Program-made: the position numbers and the translations under genes
Source: Microplitis mediator
Taxonomy: Eukaryota; Arthropoda; Insecta; Hymenoptera; Braconidae
DNA: 64,000 nt
Assembly: GCF_029852145.1 (NCBI RefSeq)
Contig: NC_079974.1
Location: 10,305,207-10,369,206 of the forward strand
Reading direction: 5' to 3'
Notes under the pieces: model-generated
Databases searched by the model: none
What the model was told of the DNA's origin: nothing
Seen by the model: only the letters and a program-made list of their open reading frames with translations
Part shown: positions 19,835 through 33,429 of the stretch, one piece after another
How positions within the stretch are numbered: position 1 is the first letter of the stretch
How the letters are laid out: every line of letters begins with the position of its first letter

Positions 19835-22800
19835 CCACAAAATTTGAGCCCTTAATTTTAATTTTAAGAACTCGCTAATTGAATTTGAAATTTTCCCATT
19901 CATTTAGCATGTAAAGTGGAGGTTTTTTTTTTTAATTATCTATAGCTCTGCTGCATTCCACGTTTTTTTACTGTCCATAGGCAGAAGTTGTAGGCAAACC
20001 TTTATACTTCAAAAGTTCCTACAGTAAAATTTATGCGACAGGAACGGGGTCAGAGTTAAAAAATGTAAAAGTCGATTTTTATCGATTTTTGCGTATTTTT
20101 TGAGTTTTTCGTAGAAAATATTGTAGTTACCGAAAAAAAGTAAATATCAAAATTGTAGGAAATCAAATTTGCTACAAAAAAGGTCCTGTAAGCCAAGGCT
20201 GTAAAATCTGTTGTTTCTGAAATAAATTGAATTATACATATGAAAATTCAAGATATCTTTGCAGTATATGGTTTGTTAAATTAATAATTTAATTTTCATT
20301 TATTAAATGTTTTTTTTTAACATCATATTACTTTTTCATGAAAATATAACTTAAAAAAAATTTATCTATATGGGGCATTCCACGCCAAATCGGATGGTTT
20401 CAAAAATTGATTTTTCCGATTTTCTTCGATTTTTGGTATTTTTTAGTACCCCTCAAAAGAGGCTTCCCGGTAAATTTTGAGATCTTTTTGATTAATGGTT
20501 CAAAAAATATCGAATTTTCAAAAAAACCGCTCTTTTTATGGTTTTTTGATCATAACTTTCGTAATAATGGTCGAAATTCAATGTTTTTTTATTCAAAATT
20601 TTCGTTTTGAGTTGGCCTTTACAGACAAAAATGCATAACAAATATACGAAATGTTTTTGATCGAGATTTTCGAATTTTAAGTTTTCAACCGTGTTCCAAA
20701 ATTTCACATAATTATTCAAAAAAGCGACGAAGGTATATTCACTAAGGATTTCTTTAGTTCATAAAACAATCGTTAATGTAAAATTTTCGAAAGAACACGG
20801 AAATAATTAAAAACGTTTGTGATACAGTTTCGTCGCTTTTTCGAATAATTATATGAAATTTTGGAGCTCCTGTAATGATCTTAGCTGTATTGTATAGCAA
20901 ATCTAATGTTTCTTTTGCTTCGAAATAGTTGCTTTTTAAAAAATAAAAGTATTTATTATAACAGCTTATAAATAGCATTAACTTTTACTTACTGCTTTTA
21001 AATTCCTACTCAGAACGAAAAAATATCGGAATGAATTTATAATATGCAAGAAAAACAAGTGTACAATGTCAAAAATCAGTACTGATGATAATTTATAGCA
21101 AAAAAAAAAAATTTTTTTTAATTTTGAAAAATCGAAAATTTTGAATAAAAAAACATTGAATTTCGACCATTATTACGAAAGTTATAATCAAAAAACCATA
21201 AAAAGAGCGGTTTTTTTTTTAATTCGATATTTTTTGAACCATTAATCAAAAAGATCTCAAAATTTACCGGGAAGCCTTTTTTGAGGGGTACTAAAAAATA
21301 TCAAAAATTGAAGAAATTCGGAAAAATCAATTTTTGAAACCGTCCGATTTGGCGTGGAATGCCCCATATAGATAAATTTTTTTGAAGTTATATTTTCATG
21401 AAAAAATAATATGATGTCCAAAAAAATCATTTAATAAATGAAAATTAAATTATTAATTTAACAAACCATATACTGCAAAGATATATTGAATTTTCATATG
21501 TATAATTCAATTTATTTCAGAAACAACAGATTTTACAGCCTTGGCTTACAGGACCTTTTTTGTAGCAAATTTGATTTCCTACAATTTTGTTATTTACCTT
21601 TTTTCGGTAACTACAATATTTCCTACGAAAAACTCAAAAAATACGCAAAAATCGATAAAAATCGACTTTTACATTGTTTAACTCTGACCCCGTTCCTGTC
21701 ACATAAATTTTACTGTAGGAACTTTTGAAGTATAAAGATTCCCCTACAACTTCTGCCTATGGACAGTAAAAAAACGTGGAATGCAGCAGAGCTATAGATA
21801 ATTAAAAAAAAAAACCTCCACTTTGCATGCTAAATGAATGGGAAAATTTCAAATTCAATTAGCGAGTTCTTAAAATTAAAATTAAGGGCTCAAATTTTGT
21901 GGAAAATTTTTTTTTTATGTCTAGAACAATATTCCGTCAATGGAGCAAAAAAAAAAAAATAGTGGTTTCAAATGAGCCACCCTAATTTATATTATAAGAT
22001 ATTTTGTCGGGGATGTTTTATCTATTGAGTATTTAGTCCGGGGATATTTTGTCTATCGGATAAAATGTCTTCGGATATTTTGTTGCGGATATTTTGTCGC
22101 GGATTTAATGTCTTCGAATAACGAGTGACGGAATCCACACACACATACACACACACACACACACACGCGCGCGCGCACACATACATACGTACAGACACTC
22201 GAACATCATTCTAAAAACAGTCAGAATAGCTTCCTAGGATTTCAAAACGTCGACATCTGATGAAAATTCGATTTTCGTAAATCGGACCGAAACCAATAAC
22301 TTCCCGAATTTTTGAAAATTTTCAATTTTCTTAGCGGAAAGTTAAAAATATATAAAATTTCGATAAACAATATATTTGTTATATACACTAATGCAAAAAA
22401 TTAAAGGAGCAGAAAAATTTTATAAATTTTTTAGTGATTTTTGGAAGGCTGTAACTTGGTGAAAAATAATCGTATCGAGATTTTAGAAAAATCATTTTGT
22501 AGCTTAAAATCTCTAGTTTTGGTGCATTTTTTTCAAAATTTTTTAAAAGCTCCGGTTATTGCGCCAAGATGAGAAATACCGCGAGACAAAAATTTCTAAA
22601 TTATTTTTGTTTTTTTCCGAAGAGCCCACGGACCGCAGAAAAATTCTTTTCACTAAACAAATTCATAGCTTGTTTAGCAAATTTATTCAGCTTCAATTTG
22701 GTTTTTTGTTTAACCTCGTAGGACGTTTTGTCGCAGAGATATCAGCCTTCAAACAGAAAATGATCCTTTTGGCTTTGATCATCGATATTTCAGGTACCAA

Positions 22801-25800
22801 TGTTTGCACAGAAAGTTAAAGGGCGGCGTTGAAAACTTGAATAAATTCCCTACAAGACCCTGTCATCATTTTTTGAAAAACAAAATTTTTTTTATTTTTA
22901 ACATCCATTAGAAGTAAGTACAAAAAAATGACTTTTTTTGGTTTTTTAGTAAAATAACCGCTACTCGAAAAATATCGAAAAAAAAATAATGTTGCCAGGG
23001 ACTTTTTTAGCTTAATGTACCCCCAAGACCCCTGTAAATTTTGAAATTGATCTATCGAACCGTTTTTTGAGAATCATCGATCAAAGTTTTGCTAAACAAT
23101 TAAAGGAGCAAGTTTTGTTCCTTTAATTTTGTAATCATAATCAAAGTGAAAAAATTATTTTTTCTGGACTTTTCTCAAATTTTTGCATTGGTGACTCGGA
23201 AAATGCAAAGAAATGACAAAAAAAATAAAAAATTTCCAAAAAATGTCAAAAAAAAAATTTAGAACACAAAAAAAAAGTTTCAATTTTTTTTTTTCTTCGA
23301 TTTTTTTGACAATTGTTGGAAATTACATTCCTCAAACGATAAATAAGTTAGAAATGGCAGGATATATGTCAGCAGAAAAAGTTATATACTTAAAAAATCT
23401 ATCACTAACGTTATAAATGTAACAACCTAAAGAGAAAAAAAATCAATTACGGAGTGGGAAATTATACACTAGACTCTATCAAAAACATCGACTAGTTTTT
23501 TTTTTAAAATACTCTGAAAATATTGATTAAAATTACGGAAAAATGATCCTGTTAAAATGACAGCTCTTAATTATTAATATGAATGGTTGCCTAATCGCGA
23601 TTGTCTATTACCTATTTGATTAACATGGGATTTTTTTTTTTGAGTGGAATTTTATCACGCATTAGAAAATCAAAGCATCCGTAAAATTGAAGAACATTTT
23701 TTTAAGGAAATTGAACGCTTTACAAAAAAGGTATATTATTATTTTTCGATAAATTTGAATTTTTAAAAGTTATTCAAGGCCAAAGTTTGATTCATAGCAA
23801 ATTTTACCACTATTCAACTTTTTCGGCGAAACTGTCAGACTTATCGTAAAATGTTATGGGACCTTTTTTGTAGACAATTTTATTTCTTACAAATTGTCGC
23901 CAGAAAAGTATTTTGAAAATCTATATTGTTTTCTAGTTATTTTTATTTTAATGTAAAGCTCTTGAAAAAAATGGTGTTTGGGTCGATCTCAAGAACTCGA
24001 TATTGAAATGGAAATAACTAGGAAACAATGTGGAATTTGAAAAAACTTGACTGGAAATCATTTATAGGGGATGAAATTGTCTACAAAAAAGATCCTCTGA
24101 AGTTTTGTGATAAGTCTAATAGTTTCGCCGGACATGTAAAAAGGTCTAGAAATTTACGATAATTTGACCTAGAGCTCCAATAACTTTTGAACAGATGGAT
24201 TTATCAAAAAATGATAAGAGACTCATTTTGTAGAGCGTTCAATTTCCTACAAAACTATATTCTAAATATATCTGTACATATATAAGCCAGGGCCGAGGTA
24301 TACAGTTCCAAACTTAAAATTTTTTTTCCTAAGTCATTTAAATGATATAAAAATCATGAAGAGGCATCTCTTTTTATTAATATTAGGAGCTCAAACTTCA
24401 CCATAATTTTTTATCATCATTTTTAACAATTTTTTTCACAGTAATTAAAGAAAAAAAAATCGGTCTATCGGATAACCCTGCGGGCCAGCCCTAAAACTTC
24501 CCGCTGTTTTCAAGCTCCTTGAACTCGAAAACATTATTGTGAATATATTTTCGAACTCTTAGAGCTCGAAAATACTTTTGTATGCCATTGTTTTCTAAAA
24601 AAACATTTTTTAGCATTTCTTTCTCCCACGATATCTCGCGAACGAATTAATTGATTTTGATGGTTGAGGCGGCAATCGACGCGTTTTATTAAGTTCTAGA
24701 GCTGATTAGATTTTGAAATCGAATGATTCAATTTTTATGTAGATATCCGAATAAAAACGTTTTTCACTATTTTTTTAATCAACGATATCTCGTAAACGAA
24801 TGGACCGATTAAGACGATTGAGGCAGCAATCGACGTGTTTTATCAAGTTCTAAAGCTGATCAAATTTTGAAATTGATTTATCTAGCCGTTTTTGAGAAAT
24901 TTAAAAAAAAACAAAAAAAAATTTTTTTTCAATTCTTTCTCCAGTCGCACATGTTAAATTCTCATCTTTACATAGAAAAGCATCTTTACGTAGAAAAGAA
25001 TATATTAGTTGCTCGTTTTTCAATTAAAGTTCTCGCTAAACTATGATAGATACCGCTACAATAAATCAGTTCTATTTTTTTAGAAAGTTCATTGTCTATA
25101 TAAAAGTTTCTGATATCATTGCTTGTAAACTCAATAGTTTAGCTGTACTTTTTAGTCTTATGAGGTAATGAAAAATTCAGTTATTTAAAAAAATTTGCCA
25201 GCTTGTCAATCAAACTTCTCGCTAGACTATGAGAGGTACGTCTACATTAAATTAGTACAATTTTTGTCAGAATTTATTTCGTCTGTATAAAAATTTCCGA
25301 TAATATTGCGCGTGAACCCGATAATGTGCCTGTAATTTTCAGTTGAATGAGGTAATACGAAAATTCGAGGAAACATTCAGTTATTTGAAAATCCGCCAGC
25401 TTGACAATCAGAATAGTCGCTAAATTATGATCGATACTTCTAAAATAAATTCGTACAATTTTGTCAGAAATTATGTTGTCTATTCAAAAGTTTTCAATAA
25501 CATTGCTCGGAAACTTAATAGTTTAGCTGTAAGTTCTAGTTTAATGAGGCAATGACACATTCTGTTATTCAGAAATTTGCCAGCTTGTCGATCAAAACTC
25601 TCGCTAATCTATGAAACATTCGTCTGCAATAAATTAGTACGATTTTGTCAGAAATTACTTAATTACTTTATTCGAGCTCAAAAAGATTGAAATTATTAAC
25701 ATTTTCTGTGGAAAGTTTTGATTCGTAAGTTCAACCAGTTTAAAATTTTTTTCCCAACCTTAAAAGAAATTCCGATAAATGTACTGCAGATAAACTGAAA

Positions 25801-27480
25801 TCGTCGCAAAATAATTGAACTACAATTTAAATTCTCTACAATTTCAATTCTGATTAATCTTATCAAATTTTAATTAGTTCAACGAACAAAAAACCATGGA
25901 TTCAATGTTTTATTTTAATCTTTTAATTTAAAAAATTTTCAAATCTGTTCTTTATGAAGATATTTCTCTTGTCAAATAATTTTATTAATTTCTCGATGTC
26001 TAATGAATCGAAATGAATTATTTCACATTCATCAAGTCTTTAAAGATTTTGTTTCACAAGGCTTAACGAACAATAAGGTGTGTCACAGTAAGGTACAATT
26101 GATAGTTAATAATATTTTGTACACTCTACTTTTCTGTGACCGTCACACAAGCGTTATGTATAATATAAAAACCTGTATATATAAAAACCTGGGTGTAACG
26201 TCACAGAAAGGTATCAAAGTCACACAAGCGTAATAAAATATAACTGAAAATCTCTTTCACATTTTTTTCGAAGGTTCAACAAATTTACCGTCTGATCTAA
26301 CTGAAAATTTATTTGACTCTATTTTAATCACTTCTTCTGATTTCCGTCTGAATATATTGAGTTCATCAAGCATAATCATAAACATAAATTGTAAAATCAT
26401 TTGTTTACACATCGATTATGTTCTCTAATTTTTATAATGAAGTATAAATCGATACTTTTCTCCAGCTCATACGCAGAAAAAAAAATCTGGGCGTCGGTTG
26501 ACCCTGCGGGCCAGCTCCAAAACTTCCCGCTGTTTTTGAGCTCAAGGAGCTGGAAAACATTACTCTGAATATATTTTCGAGCTCTTCTAGATCGAGAATG
26601 CTATTACCTGCGATTATTTTTTATGAGCTTTTCAAGCTCTACCAAGTTGCGTTTTTTGCTAAAGTTTGACAAGTTAAGAATCGAAAATTGTTAATGAAGA
26701 AGCGGTTTTTAAATTTTAATTCTCGATTATGTTCAATGAAATAAATGTATCGAGGCAGAAATCAATGTCAGTGATCCAAATCAAGATTTGAGTGAGTTTT
26801 GACTTAGGTCAGAGCAATTATATATGAAATATCCGAGAAAAACATTAAAAACTGGATTTTCTCAATTTTTTGCTGATAATATGTTTTAAACTAAAGAACA
26901 AGTTAGATGACATTAAATGATAATCGAAAGGGACTATAAACAGAAAGAGTGGGTATGATTTAAAAAACATTTAGTACATTATATTTTAATTTATCCGGAA
27001 AAAATAACATTTTATGTTATTTTTTTAACTTTTCAGCGCCAATATCTTTTGAGCTAATGAACCGATTGTGACGTTTGAGGTAGCATTCGGAGCGTTTTAT
27101 TGAGTTCTAGAGCTGATTAGATTTTGAAATTGATCGGATGAGTCACTTCAAAGATAATAAAAAAAAACCGTTTTTTATCATTTCTTTCGCCAACGATTTC
27201 TCTCGAACAAATTAACCAATTAAGATGGTTGAGGTAGCATTCGACGCGGCTTATAAAGTTCTAGAGCTGATTAGATTTTGAAGTCGATCGTTCGAGTCGT
27301 TTCTGAGAAATCACTAAAAAACTAAAAAAAAGAATTTTTTTTTTTTCGTAATTCGCCAATATTTTCGAGTCTACTTTATCTAATGATCTGAAATTTTCAA
27401 GAAAGTTGAGGGCCAACAAGCTCTTTCGATTGCCACCTCAACCATCAAAATCGATTCATTAGTTAAAAAGTTACAAAGAG

Positions 27481-27534
<54 letters not shown>

Positions 27535-29504
27535 TACACACGGACATCATTCTGAAAATAGACAGAATAGCTTCCTAGGACCTCAAAACGTCGACATCTG
27601 ATGAAAACTCGTCATTCGAAAATCGGGGTAAAAACAATAACTTCTCAATTTTTCGAAAATCGTCGATTTTCTTAGCAGGAAGTTAAAAATTCTCCACTGA
27701 AGGTCAATATTATATTCTTGATTCAAGAAAATTTTTCTGAAAACCTAAATTTCCTCACATAAAGTAGAAATCTTCTCCGACTATGACGAATATTTTTTAA
27801 TAACCAAGACAAATTCTCTTGGCTTAAGAAAATCTTGACTTGGTTCCTGAAAACGTTTGTCTTCCAAAATATTTTCTTGACTCAAGATAATTTTTTTTTT
27901 CTATATAGAGATCAAAATTATCAATGTTTTCTCTAGAAAGTTTAGATGCTGATTTGGAAGTTCGAAGTGTTATTAGGTTCCTTTTCTACCCTCATCGCGA
28001 ATTCCCTACATTTTCAATTCAAATTAATCTTATCAAATTTTAATTAGTTTAGCAAGAATATTCATCTACAATTATCAATATTTCAACGAACAAAAAACCC
28101 TGGATGCAATGTTTTATTTTAATCCTTTGATTTTAAAAATTTTCAGAGCTATTCTTTAACAAGATATTTCTCTTGTCAAATACTTTCATTAATTTCTCGA
28201 TGTCTAATGAATCGAAATGAATTATTTCACATTCATCAAGTCTTTAAAGATTTTGTTTCACAAGGCTTAACGAACAATAAGGTGTGTCACAGTAAGGTAC
28301 AATTGATAGTTAATAATATTTTGTACACTCTACTTTTCTGTGACCGTCACACAAGCGTTATGTATAATATAAAAACCTGTATATATAAAAACCTGGGTGT
28401 AACGTCACAGAAAGGTATCAAAGTCACACAAGCGTAATAAAATATAACTGAAAATCTCTTTCACATTTTTTTCGAAGGTTCAACAAATTTACCGTCTGAT
28501 CTAACTGAAAATTTATTTGACTCTATTTTAATCACTTCTTCTGATTTCCGTCTGAATATATTGAGTTCATCAAGCATAAGCATAAACAAAAATTGGAAAA
28601 TCATTTGTTTACACATCGATTATGTTCTCTAGTTTTATTATGAAGTATAAATTGATACTTTTCTCCAGCTCATGCACAGAAAAAAAAATTCTCGACTGAA
28701 GGTAAATATTCTTCATTCGAGAAAATTTTTTTGAAAACCTAAACTTTCTCAAATAAAATAGAAATCTTCTCCGACCACGACGAATTTTTTTTAACCAAGA
28801 CAAATTCTCGTGGCTCAAGAAAATCTTGACTTGGTTCCTGAAAACGTTTGTCTTCCGAAATGTTTTCTTGACTCAAGATAATTTTTCTTATGTGTTGAGA
28901 TCAAAATTATCAATGCTTTCTCTGGAAAGTTTGGATACTGATTCGCAAGTTCAAAGGGCTTTTAGTTTTTTTTTCTACCTCTATCGCAAACTGCGAAAAA
29001 TGTACTGCAGATAAACTGAAATCGTCGCAGATCAATTGAACAATTATTAAAATTTTGTACAATCTCGATTCTTATTAATCTTATCAAATTTCAAACAGTT
29101 GACCAAGAATATTATCAATCTCCTATCATCAATCTTTACACATCATAAATGCAATATTTTATTTAGATCTTTAAGCCTTAAAAATCCTTGGAGCTGTTCT
29201 TCAAAAAGTTGTTTCTCTTTTGGAAAAAATTTGTTAATTTATCGTAGTCTAATGAATCAAAATAAGGTATTTCACATTCATAAGTTCATTAGAAATTTTG
29301 CTTCACAAGGTTTGACTATCAGTAACGTGTGTCACAGCAAGGTATAAATGATAGTAAATAATATTTTGTGCACTATACCCTTATGTGACCGTCACACAAG
29401 CGTAATGTATAATATAAAAACCTTTGTGTAACGTCACAGAAAGGTATTAAAGTCACACAAGCGTAATAAAATATAACTGAAAATGTCACACAAACGTCTA
29501 TACA

Positions 29505-29535
<31 letters not shown>
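19835..29535 (+). repeat. second copy of 9940-19640 (offset 9895)
   Basis: Every landmark in 9940-19640 recurs here at +9895: the FB4 right part (to 21985), the right end of the ATCCGCGACA element, and (CA)n tracts at about 22135 and 27483. The AATTAAAGGAGCA half copy (22385-23308), the diverged fold-back (23625-24455), ACTTCCCGC copies (24458-24945, 26486-27685), the 190-bp array and the GTCACACAAGCG units also recur. The offset is constant across microsatellites and homopolymers, so there is no net length change. The copy starts abruptly at the gap, inside FB4. I read it as assembly duplication and leave the internal elements unlisted a second time. Confidence 0.9.
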
Positions 29536-29536
<1 letters not shown>

Positions 29537-29618
29537 TAAGTCTTATTTGATTATTAAAACTTTAAAAAATATAAAGTCAAAATGAATAAATTTGATTGAA
29601 TTTTGTTCATATTTTCAG

Positions 29619-30897
29619 GAATCAAGATAAATTATGGAAGCCAACAAAGAATTCCCGAATTTGTAGTTTACATTTTGAAGGCGGTGAAAAATCAAATGAT
29701 CCACGAAAACTATCATACAACCCAACAATTTTTCCATGGGGAAAATCAAACTCAGTTTACTGTACTTCAGGTAAACCTTTACTTTCACCATCAAAGGAAA
29801 TGAACATGAGTATGGAAAACTTCTCGAAACAAACGAATGAAATTGAGGTCCAAACAGACTTCCCTAGTGATTATTCCAGCGATGATTTTTGCGAAATCTC
29901 TTGTTGGCATGATTCACTAAAAAATATAGTTTCAACTCAAATATCAATTAGAAAAAAAAAAAATTCTGAACAATCGACTCAAACTTCAGAGGATACTGTT
30001 AGAAATGACCATGATCATAATTTTCATTTTAAAAATAATGTTGGCTTTTTAAGATTGGAAGACATTAAGGATAATGGAATGATGAAACAATTTGGAGGTA
30101 CCACATCATCGTTTTTTGAAAATTTGCTGGACGATATTAAAGTAAATAATACCAATCACAAATTTATAAAGAAAGTCACAAATGAAAACCGATTGTTATT
30201 GTTTCTAATGAAAGTAAAGCTAGGATTGAATTTTAATGCACTTGGGTGCATATTCAAAATTTCTAATGTATGTGCCTCTACAATTTTCCATAATATTTTG
30301 GAAGCATTGAATTTAACAGCAAAGAAATTAATTAAATGGCCTAATAAAGAAACAATGAAACAGAATATGTCTCCCGTATTTTATCAACACCCGAACTGCC
30401 GTGTAGTCATCGATTTTCTTGAATATCGACTGTATACGACACCTTCAGTAGAACAACGGGCACTCAGACATTCAAGTTTCAAGGGATATTTCGTGGTTAA
30501 ATTTTTAATAGGTATCGGAATTAACGGCGAGATAATATTTATATCCCAAAGTTATGACATTCAAGCTTCAAATTGTTACATTGTTGAAGATTGCGGAATT
30601 TTGAATTTATTGGAAACTGGCGACGAAATAATTACTCTAAAAGAGTTACATGAATTACGATCTAGAGAAAACCTAAAAAAAATTGAATTTAAATTTATTC
30701 CTGTTAAATGTAATTATTTAACGAACATGAGTAAGAAAAACAATGATCGTAATACAGAATTAATAATTAAATATATTGATAGAATATTTACAAAATTAAA
30801 ACAATTTCATATTATGGATCACTTAAATACAAAATTGTTTCCAGATATTAATAAAATAATGTCAATAGTTTGTTTATTAGCAAATAAAATGGAATGA
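29619..30897 (+). CDS. THAP-DDE protein, exon 2: end of THAP domain, linker and degenerate transposase domain
   Basis: The acceptor ATTTTCAG ends at 29618. Spliced to 5032-5165, this exon completes a protein of 470 residues ending at TGA 30895. Spliced residues 51-84 finish the THAP finger (LWKP, ICSLHF with Cys60 and His63, then PTIFPWG). A hydrophilic linker with EVQTD and STQTSED follows. Residues about 236-278 look like the helical HTH found before DDE_Tnp_4 domains. The DDE_Tnp_4 signature follows: SPVFYQHPNCRVVIDFLEYR (Asp310), HSSFKGYFVVKFLIGIGING, IIFISQSYDIQAS and GDEIITLK. The C-terminal block IIKYIDRIFTKLKQFHI aligns with the usual H-V-E-R-x-I-x-R-x-K. The second catalytic Asp appears to be Leu385 and the final Glu is Asp432, so catalysis is doubtful. 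The long intact frame suggests recent decay or a domesticated DNA-binding protein. AATAAA strings at 30933 and 31250 may be poly(A) signals. Confidence 0.87.
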
Positions 30898-31493
30898 AAA
30901 TCATTCAAATTCTTATCTCGACTACATTAGCGAATAAAAGAAATTTAGTCCTCTAAATATATTGGCTAATATTAATTCTTCAATCAGTTTTTAATAGTCT
31001 TTAAGACCCTGTTCGACATATTTTTTTCTGATCTTAATGTCAAAATAATTAATGATATAATGAAATAATAATTTTGGTTATAATTTCAGTCTGCCTATAA
31101 GATAATTTTTAAGTAACCAAAAAAAAAAAAAATGAATGTTATCTAGAAAGAATGTGGAACTGCGTCCAAAAGTTCCAAGCCATAAACATCAATTGTATAA
31201 AAATAAGATAAAAACTGTGATACGTTTTTTTCAATAACAAAGAATATTTAATAAAAATATGAATTTCAACATTATTGTAAATTTTCAATGTTTATATAAA
31301 CTCAAATGTATGTATGTATATCTAAATAATGGCACATTAAAGAGAAAATGACACTTTTTCAGTCTGTAAATTTAATAAATTAGTTGCTTAGCACTTATAG
31401 AAAAGATTGAAATACGAGCTTTATGACTCAGAAAAAGCTCCAAATTACAGGTTTCTGCTCCTTATATTGACAGAATCAACAAAGAATGAGAGC
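30898..31493 (+). other. 3' flank of the THAP gene, no further gene seen
   Basis: AT-rich sequence with candidate poly(A) signals AATAAA at 30933-30938 and 31250-31255. No conserved reading frame, palindrome or repeat family was recognised. The short frame at 31407-31604 runs into the inverted-repeat element at 31494 and is not supported. Confidence 0.4.
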
Positions 31494-31870
31494 CCAGACA
31501 GCATTCAAGTCAGAATGACTGCTTTACGACGTCCTTTTGAAGGCGTCCTCAAGAAGTCTTCTAATGACTTCTTAAGAGCATCATTTTTAAGAACTCTTAA
31601 TTAAGAGTTCTTGAAGACTCCACTAATAATGAAGTCAAAATTAGGAGCTTCTTAAAGACGTCATGGTAAACTCATACTGAAGTCTTATTTGCGACGTCAG
31701 AAAAAAGAACTCTTTGAGAACTATTTTTAAAGTTGTCTTACTGAGTTCGCTAGGTGGCTCATTCAACATCTTGAGAACTTCTTAAAGACATCTCTAAGAT
31801 GTTGATGAGACGTCCAAATCATAAATAGGAACTCAATCAGTACTCATCAAGATGTCATTTTGCTATCTGG
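31494..31870. mobile_element. MITE-like element with CCAGACAGC/GCTATCTGG ends
   Basis: It starts CCAGACAGCATTCAAGTCAG and ends AAGATGTCATTTTGCTATCTGG-like, so the outer nine bases are inverse with one mismatch. Inside are many words of the type GACGTC, GAAGTCTTC, CTTCTTAAGA and AAGAACTCTTAATTAAGAG, in both orientations, forming a degenerate palindromic array. No coding frame. Confidence 0.6.
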
Positions 31871-32240
31871 AAGATAATTGGTAAGGAGTAAAATTGTCTC
31901 CAAAAAAAATCATGTGACATTTTGTGATAAGTCTGATAATTTTGCTGAACAACTCAGATCCCAAAATTTGATATAACTTTGTCTTCAAACTTAAATCACT
32001 TTTGTAAAGATAGACCTATCAAAAAATGATAAGAAACTTTTTTTGTTGAGCGTTCAATTCCCTACAACAATTGGTCTGCAGATTTTTCCTACGATGCATC
32101 GTTAGCTAGTTATAAAAATCAGAAGACGCAAAAAAACTTTTTCCATGTTATTCTTTTAGAAAATAAAAAAGTGCGATGCAGACCCTCTTAATGTTAATAT
32201 TAAGAGCTCTAATTTTCACTGCCGTATTTTTTTGTATCTA
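31871..32240. mobile_element. fold-back remnant (right half)
   Basis: The order of blocks is that of the right arm of the 13730-14560 element: AGTAAAATTGTCTCCAAAAA, TTTTGTGATAAGTCTGATAA, TCAAAAAATGATAAGAAAC, TTTTTTGTTGAGCGTTCAAT, then TCTTAATGTTAATATTAAGA. The opposite arm is missing. From 32240 to 33425 I see only AT-rich sequence and chance frames. Confidence 0.55.
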
Positions 32241-33429
32241 AATGAAAGTTTTCAACCCGTTTTCGGGAAAAAGTGAAATTTTTTTTTTGAAACAAATGTG
32301 TCTATAGTTATTTCAATTTTTTTTTGTCGAATTATTTAAATGTGTATTGTAAAAATAAAAATTAGTATGAGTTCTTATACATTATGATTACAATTTAATA
32401 TTGTTCAATATTAGGCGATGGAAATTAAAAAATATTTGTGCATATTCATTTAATTTCTCTCTACATAATTTTTAAACATGCTAAAATTGATGAAAAAAGT
32501 ATAATTACCTTGAAGTGTGATTTTTGTAATCTCATAAATGTAAACATTTTCCTAATTTTTTTCACTGTCCACTTTTTTTGATCCAAAACTATAGAAAATT
32601 ATTATTTACTATTTACATAATGAAAATGGTAAGAAAGTCGGAGTAAAAGAAATAAATTCGAAAAATCTTTATTTGATTAAGGATTAATATTATTATAATT
32701 CCTTTCCTTGAGAATAAGTGACATTAGTTCCAATAAAGAATTTTATAATATTTGAATCATTTGATGAAAATGAAAATAATCGTTTTTCGAAATTTTGATT
32801 ATTTCAATATCGGAATTACGTAATAACTTTTATAATACTCAATGACAAAAAGAAGCTGCTTTCTTCTTCATTGATCTTAAAATGTAGTAATTATTATCAC
32901 TGCAATGTAAAAAAAAACGGTCCAAGAATAAAAAAAAATCCATTTTATGATGTTATTCAAAATAATTATACAAACATTGTCATTTATTTTTATATGAATT
33001 CTTTGTATGCCAAATTGAAAACCTTCTTTCCGAATCACCTTCATTGAAATTAAGAGTTTTTATGCCTGTTTTGTCAGTACAAGTAAGCCAATTACAGATT
33101 AATGCAATTCAGCGGGCAGTTTCTTCCCCCGACATTTATTCTTCGTACACCTAAGTATTTATATTTTGATAACCACCCGATGAAAAAAGATTTTATACAA
33201 TTGTATAAAATTATATATAAAAAATAGCCCGATCCAATTGTATACAACTGTATAAAAATTGTATACAATTCTATACAAAATGTAGACAAGTCAATATAAT
33301 TATATACAATTCTATATAATTGCAATATATAGTAATAATATAAACCTCGTCTCTAACGTCAGCCATCTTTAAGCTTCATTGTCGACCGAATTTCGGCCTT
33401 TTTTCGGCCTCGTGTTAACAATTATTCTT

